Made by a program: the position numbers and the translations under genes. A DNA stretch of 64,000 nt, from NCBI GenBank assembly GCA_040218575.1, contig JAVJRE010000003.1, forward strand, positions 186,001 to 250,000. Reading direction: 5' to 3'. The DNA comes from Alphaproteobacteria bacterium (lineage in GTDB: Bacteria; Pseudomonadota; Alphaproteobacteria; JAVJRE01). Shown here one piece after another: positions 61,744 to 64,000 of this stretch. The stretch's first letter is position 1; each line of letters starts with the position of its first letter. The notes under the pieces are model-generated. The model worked only from the letters and a program-made list of their open reading frames with translations, was not told the origin of the DNA and searched no databases.

Positions 61744-61892
61744 CACTTGGCAGGGCCGGGCAGGGGCTCTAGGGTGGTGTCAGCTTCGCGACCTGAACTA
61801 AGGCGCGCCGCTCATTTCCCGCCGAGATCGCTGACCTGGCCCGTGGCACACACAGGGCAATTGTGAGCCTGATGCTCGTTCGAGAGCGCAAC

Positions 61893-61910
61893 ATGAAGAC
61901 GAGGCGATGA
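61893..61910 (+). other. Five-codon upstream ORF overlapping the DUF4167 start
   Basis: ATG at 61893 opens a five-residue frame (MKTRR) whose TGA overlaps the DUF4167 ATG at 61907 as ATGA. A GAGAG lies 6 to 7 bases before the upstream ATG. It may couple initiation of the main gene; it may also be chance. Confidence 0.3.
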
Positions 61911-62509
61911 GACAAGGCCAGAACCCCAAAAGAGGACGCGGTCGCGCCAATGGTCGCCGACCGCAGAACCCCCGCAACCAGACCTTCGACAGCAACGGCC
62001 CTGGCGCCCGTGTGCGAGGCAATGCGGCCCAGGTTCTTGATCGCTATCTGGCTATGGCGCGAGACGCCGCCGCCGCTGGCGATACCATCGCAGCGGAAAA
62101 CTATTCACAGCACGCCGAGCATTATTATCGCTTGCTGCATGCCGCTAATCAGGCCGACGACGAGCGCCGGCAGCGCCAGCAGGAGAACCAGGCGCCGACT
62201 GGTGCCGGGTCCGATGTGGCGGACGCCGTGGAGGGCGGCAGTGATCGCCAGCCGCAAGCTGGCGGTGACGAGGATGGACAGACCGCGCCGGAAGATGACC
62301 GCGGCGAGCGACGTCCGCCGCGCAATCGGCGGCCGCGTAATGACACGTCGGCCAATGGCGACGATCGCTCGGCGTCGGCGGCTGGCGACAATGCGGTGGA
62401 CGAAGGGTCATCCGATACACCCCGTCGCGGCGGTCCCCGCCGTCGCCGCTCCACGAGCCGCGCTTCTGAGGCGCCGGCCGAGTCGACTGAAGGGTCCGAT
62501 TCGGACTGA
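61907..62509 (+). CDS. DUF4167 domain protein, RNA-binding-like
   Basis: The 200-residue protein starts with a very basic Arg/Gly/Asn segment and continues into the DUF4167 core GPGARVRGNAAQVLDRYLAMARDAAAAGD and AENYSQHAEHYYRLL (residues 31-80). The remaining 120 residues are disordered, with acidic stretches and a basic Arg-rich patch (RRPPRNRRPRN, PRRGGPRRRR). The family is near-universal in alphaproteobacteria next to prmC and clpB; composition suggests nucleic acid binding, which is inference. The start is the ATG at 61907. Confidence 0.92.
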   Translation: MRQGQNPKRGRGRANGRRPQNPRNQTFDSNGPGARVRGNAAQVLDRYLAMARDAAAAGDTIAAENYSQHAEHYYRLLHAANQADDERRQRQQENQAPTGAGSDVADAVEGGSDRQPQAGGDEDGQTAPEDDRGERRPPRNRRPRNDTSANGDDRSASAAGDNAVDEGSSDTPRRGGPRRRRSTSRASEAPAESTEGSDSD

Positions 62510-62596
62510 GCAGATCGGCGCCATGCGTGGCGGATCACGGGTACTGAGCATCGCACCAGCCCGCCGCTGCGGCTGCGGTTTGGCGGCTGCCACGGC

Positions 62597-62624
62597 CTTG
62601 TGGTGGCGCTTATCCTCCCCATAT
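62597..62624 (+). promoter_or_regulatory. Putative sigma-32 (heat-shock) promoter of clpB
   Basis: CTTGTGG (62597-62603) and CCCCATAT (62617-62624) are separated by 13 bases. The -10 matches the sigma-32 consensus CCCCATNT and the -35 keeps its CTTG core. The site is 73 bases before the clpB ATG, which suits a heat-shock gene. Confidence 0.65.
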
Positions 62625-62696
62625 AGAACGCATGAACGGTTCAGCACCGGGCCTACGGGCGTGAGCTGAATCAATGCGACTGACAGGGACAGGACG

Positions 62697-64000
62697 ATGA
62701 ATCTCGACACCTTCACCGAGCGTTCGCGGGGCTTTATCGAGGTAGCGCAGTCGCTGGCGGTCCGTCTGGGGCATCAGCAACTGACACCGGCGCACCTTCT
62801 GAAAGTTCTGCTGGATGATCGGGAGGGCCTGGCGGCCAATCTGATCCGCTCCGCCGAGGGTGATCCGGTATTGGCGGCGGCCGGTGTCGACAGGCTGCTG
62901 GCCAGGCTGCCAAAGGTGGAAGGGCCGGGCGCTGGCAATGTCTATCTGGCCGGCGACACCGCGCGCGTTCTTGAGCAGGCCGACAGCGCCGCAAAGAAGG
63001 CCGGCGACAGTTTTGTCACCGTCGAACGCATGCTGTTGGCGCTGGCCGGTGATGGCGAGACCGGCAAGGCGCTGAAGAGCGCCGGGGTAACACCGCAGGC
63101 CCTGAGCCAGGCGGTCGCCAATCTGCGTAAAGGGCGGACGGCCGACAGCCCGTCGGCGGAGACCCAGTACGAGGCCCTGAAGAAATACACCCGCGACCTG
63201 ACCCAGGTGGCGCGCGACGGCAAGCTCGATCCGGTCATTGGCCGTGATGAGGAAATCCGCCGGACGGTCCAGGTTCTGTCCCGCCGTACCAAGAACAATC
63301 CGGTGCTGATTGGAGAGCCCGGCGTTGGCAAGACCGCCATCGTCGAAGGGCTGGCCCTGCGCATCGTCAATGGCGATGTGCCCGAATCCCTGCGCGACAA
63401 GGCCCTTCTGTCACTGGATCTTGGGGCGCTGATTGCCGGCGCCAAGTTCCGTGGCGAGTTCGAGGAACGGTTGAAGGCCGTTTTGCAGGAAATCTCGGCA
63501 GCGGCTGGCGAGATCATCGTATTCATCGACGAGATGCACACAATCGTTGGCGCCGGTGCGGCGGAAGGGGCCATGGATGCGTCGAACATGCTCAAGCCGG
63601 CGCTGGCGCGCGGTGAGATGCACTGTATCGGCGCTACGACCCTCGATGAGTACCGCAAGCACGTGGAAAAGGACGCGGCCCTGGCCCGTCGCTTTCAACC
63701 GGTGTTTGTCAACGAACCATCGGTCGAGGATTCCGTGTCCATTTTACGCGGCCTGAAAGAGAAGTACGAACTGCATCACGGTGTGCGCATCACCGACGGC
63801 GCCATTGTCGCTGCCGCCACCATGTCCAACCGCTATATCACGGACCGCTTCCTGCCGGACAAGGCCATTGATCTGATGGATGAAGCGGCAAGCCGTATCC
63901 GCATGGAAGTGGATTCCAAACCCGAGGACATTGATGAGGTGGACCGCCGGGTCGTGCAGCTCAAGATCGAACGGGAAGCCCTGCGGCGGGAAACAGACGA
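62697..64000 (+). CDS. clpB: ATP-dependent chaperone ClpB (5' part, cut by window end)
   Basis: ClpB is a hexameric AAA+ disaggregase working with DnaK. The window holds about 434 of roughly 860 residues. The N-terminal Clp-N domain ([32 protein letters not shown]) is followed by AAA-1 with Walker A GEPGVGKT near residue 206, the Walker B region [14 protein letters not shown] and [14 protein letters not shown]. The sequence ends at the start of the middle coiled-coil domain (RRETDD). It is preceded by a sigma-32-type promoter and follows DUF4167. Confidence 0.97.
   Translation, partial: MNLDTFTERSRGFIEVAQSLAVRLGHQQLTPAHLLKVLLDDREGLAANLIRSAEGDPVLAAAGVDRLLARLPKVEGPGAGNVYLAGDTARVLEQADSAAKKAGDSFVTVERMLLALAGDGETGKALKSAGVTPQALSQAVANLRKGRTADSPSAETQYEALKKYTRDLTQVARDGKLDPVIGRDEEIRRTVQVLSRRTKNNPVLIGEPGVGKTAIVEGLALRIVNGDVPESLRDKALLSLDLGALIAGAKFRGEFEERLKAVLQEISAAAGEIIVFIDEMHTIVGAGAAEGAMDASNMLKPALARGEMHCIGATTLDEYRKHVEKDAALARRFQPVFVNEPSVEDSVSILRGLKEKYELHHGVRITDGAIVAAATMSNRYITDRFLPDKAIDLMDEAASRIRMEVDSKPEDIDEVDRRVVQLKIEREALRRETD

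Noticed and set aside
61870-61890. tRNA T-arm-like GTTCGA hairpin before DUF4167
   Set aside because: No acceptor, D or anticodon arms surround it; only a 4-bp stem.
1-64000. Mobile elements, CRISPR arrays, prophage or toxin-antitoxin loci
   Set aside because: No transposase, integrase other than chromosomal xerD, spaced repeat array or phage gene was found; the RHH protein has no adjacent toxin gene.

Overview
The window is a gene-dense, high-GC chromosomal segment from an alphaproteobacterium, most like a member of the Rhodospirillales. That placement rests on gene content and order, not on a marker-gene tree. The supporting families are Usg, DUF4167, DUF1178, the RHH_4 ribbon-helix-helix protein, the BolA/J-domain/CobS/CobT neighbourhood, class I lysyl-tRNA synthetase, malyl-CoA lyase, and the runs secA..argJ-mutT..comF-grxC-nitrilase-DUF1178-ubiG/lysC and prfA-prmC-DUF4167-clpB. 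I see no phage, insertion sequence, CRISPR array, integron, rRNA or tRNA gene. Almost everything looks like vertically inherited core genome.

Layout. 0.4-2.1 kb: ettA (ribosome-associated ABC-F). 2.1-4.9 kb (minus): purE-purK-GlcG-like-nitroreductase. 5.0-7.0 kb (minus): class I lysS and crcB. 7.2-8.8 kb (minus): an ECF-type sigma factor, a one-helix membrane protein and a membrane-anchored Spy/CnrX-like sensor. 8.9-11.8 kb: DinG-like Fe-S helicase, then marR, usg and ctaA. 13.9-19.1 kb (minus): a di-haem DUF1111 protein, an Lhr-type ligase-associated helicase, a SnoaL-like protein and the PdeM phosphoesterase. 19.4-27.5 kb (plus): pyrD, a TipF-like degenerate EAL protein, a HAD phosphatase, an 892-residue TipN-like membrane coiled-coil protein, rpmB and a tgt homologue that has lost its zinc cysteines. 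27.5-32.2 kb (minus): J-domain protein, cobS and cobT (aerobic cobaltochelatase), with a DMT transporter. 32.3-33.1 kb: bolA and an RHH protein. 33.1-36.3 kb (minus): aroK-aroB-CNNM. 36.5-39.5 kb (plus): a 47-residue membrane microprotein, a large exported alpha-helical protein and xerD. 39.6-45.3 kb: malyl-CoA lyase, a class I glutamine amidotransferase, accA and secA. 45.5-52.7 kb: argJ, mutT, a methyltransferase, a four-domain rhodanese protein, comF, a cupin, grxC, a nitrilase and DUF1178. 52.7-64 kb: ubiG and lysC, a nitronate monooxygenase-like protein, rodZ, ispG, hisS, prfA, prmC, DUF4167 and clpB (cut by the window end).

The genes mostly serve translation (ettA, lysS, hisS, rpmB, prfA, prmC, tgt), biosynthesis of purines, pyrimidines, aromatics, lysine-family amino acids, arginine, ubiquinone, haem A, isoprenoids, cobalamin and fatty acids, and DNA maintenance (dinG, lhr, pdeM, xerD). 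Polarity and shape proteins (TipF/TipN-like, RodZ) and stress functions (CnrYXH-like trio, clpB with a sigma-32-type promoter) complete the set.

The observations I rate highest are: the zinc-ligand-less Tgt with a eukaryote-like substrate pocket; the adjacency of TipF-like and TipN-like architectures behind a CtrA-type half-site; the sigma/membrane/sensor trio divergent from dinG with possible leaderless promoters on both sides; and the microprotein plus exported helical protein pair upstream of xerD. Functional assignments come from reading motifs and lengths by eye; no database search was run.
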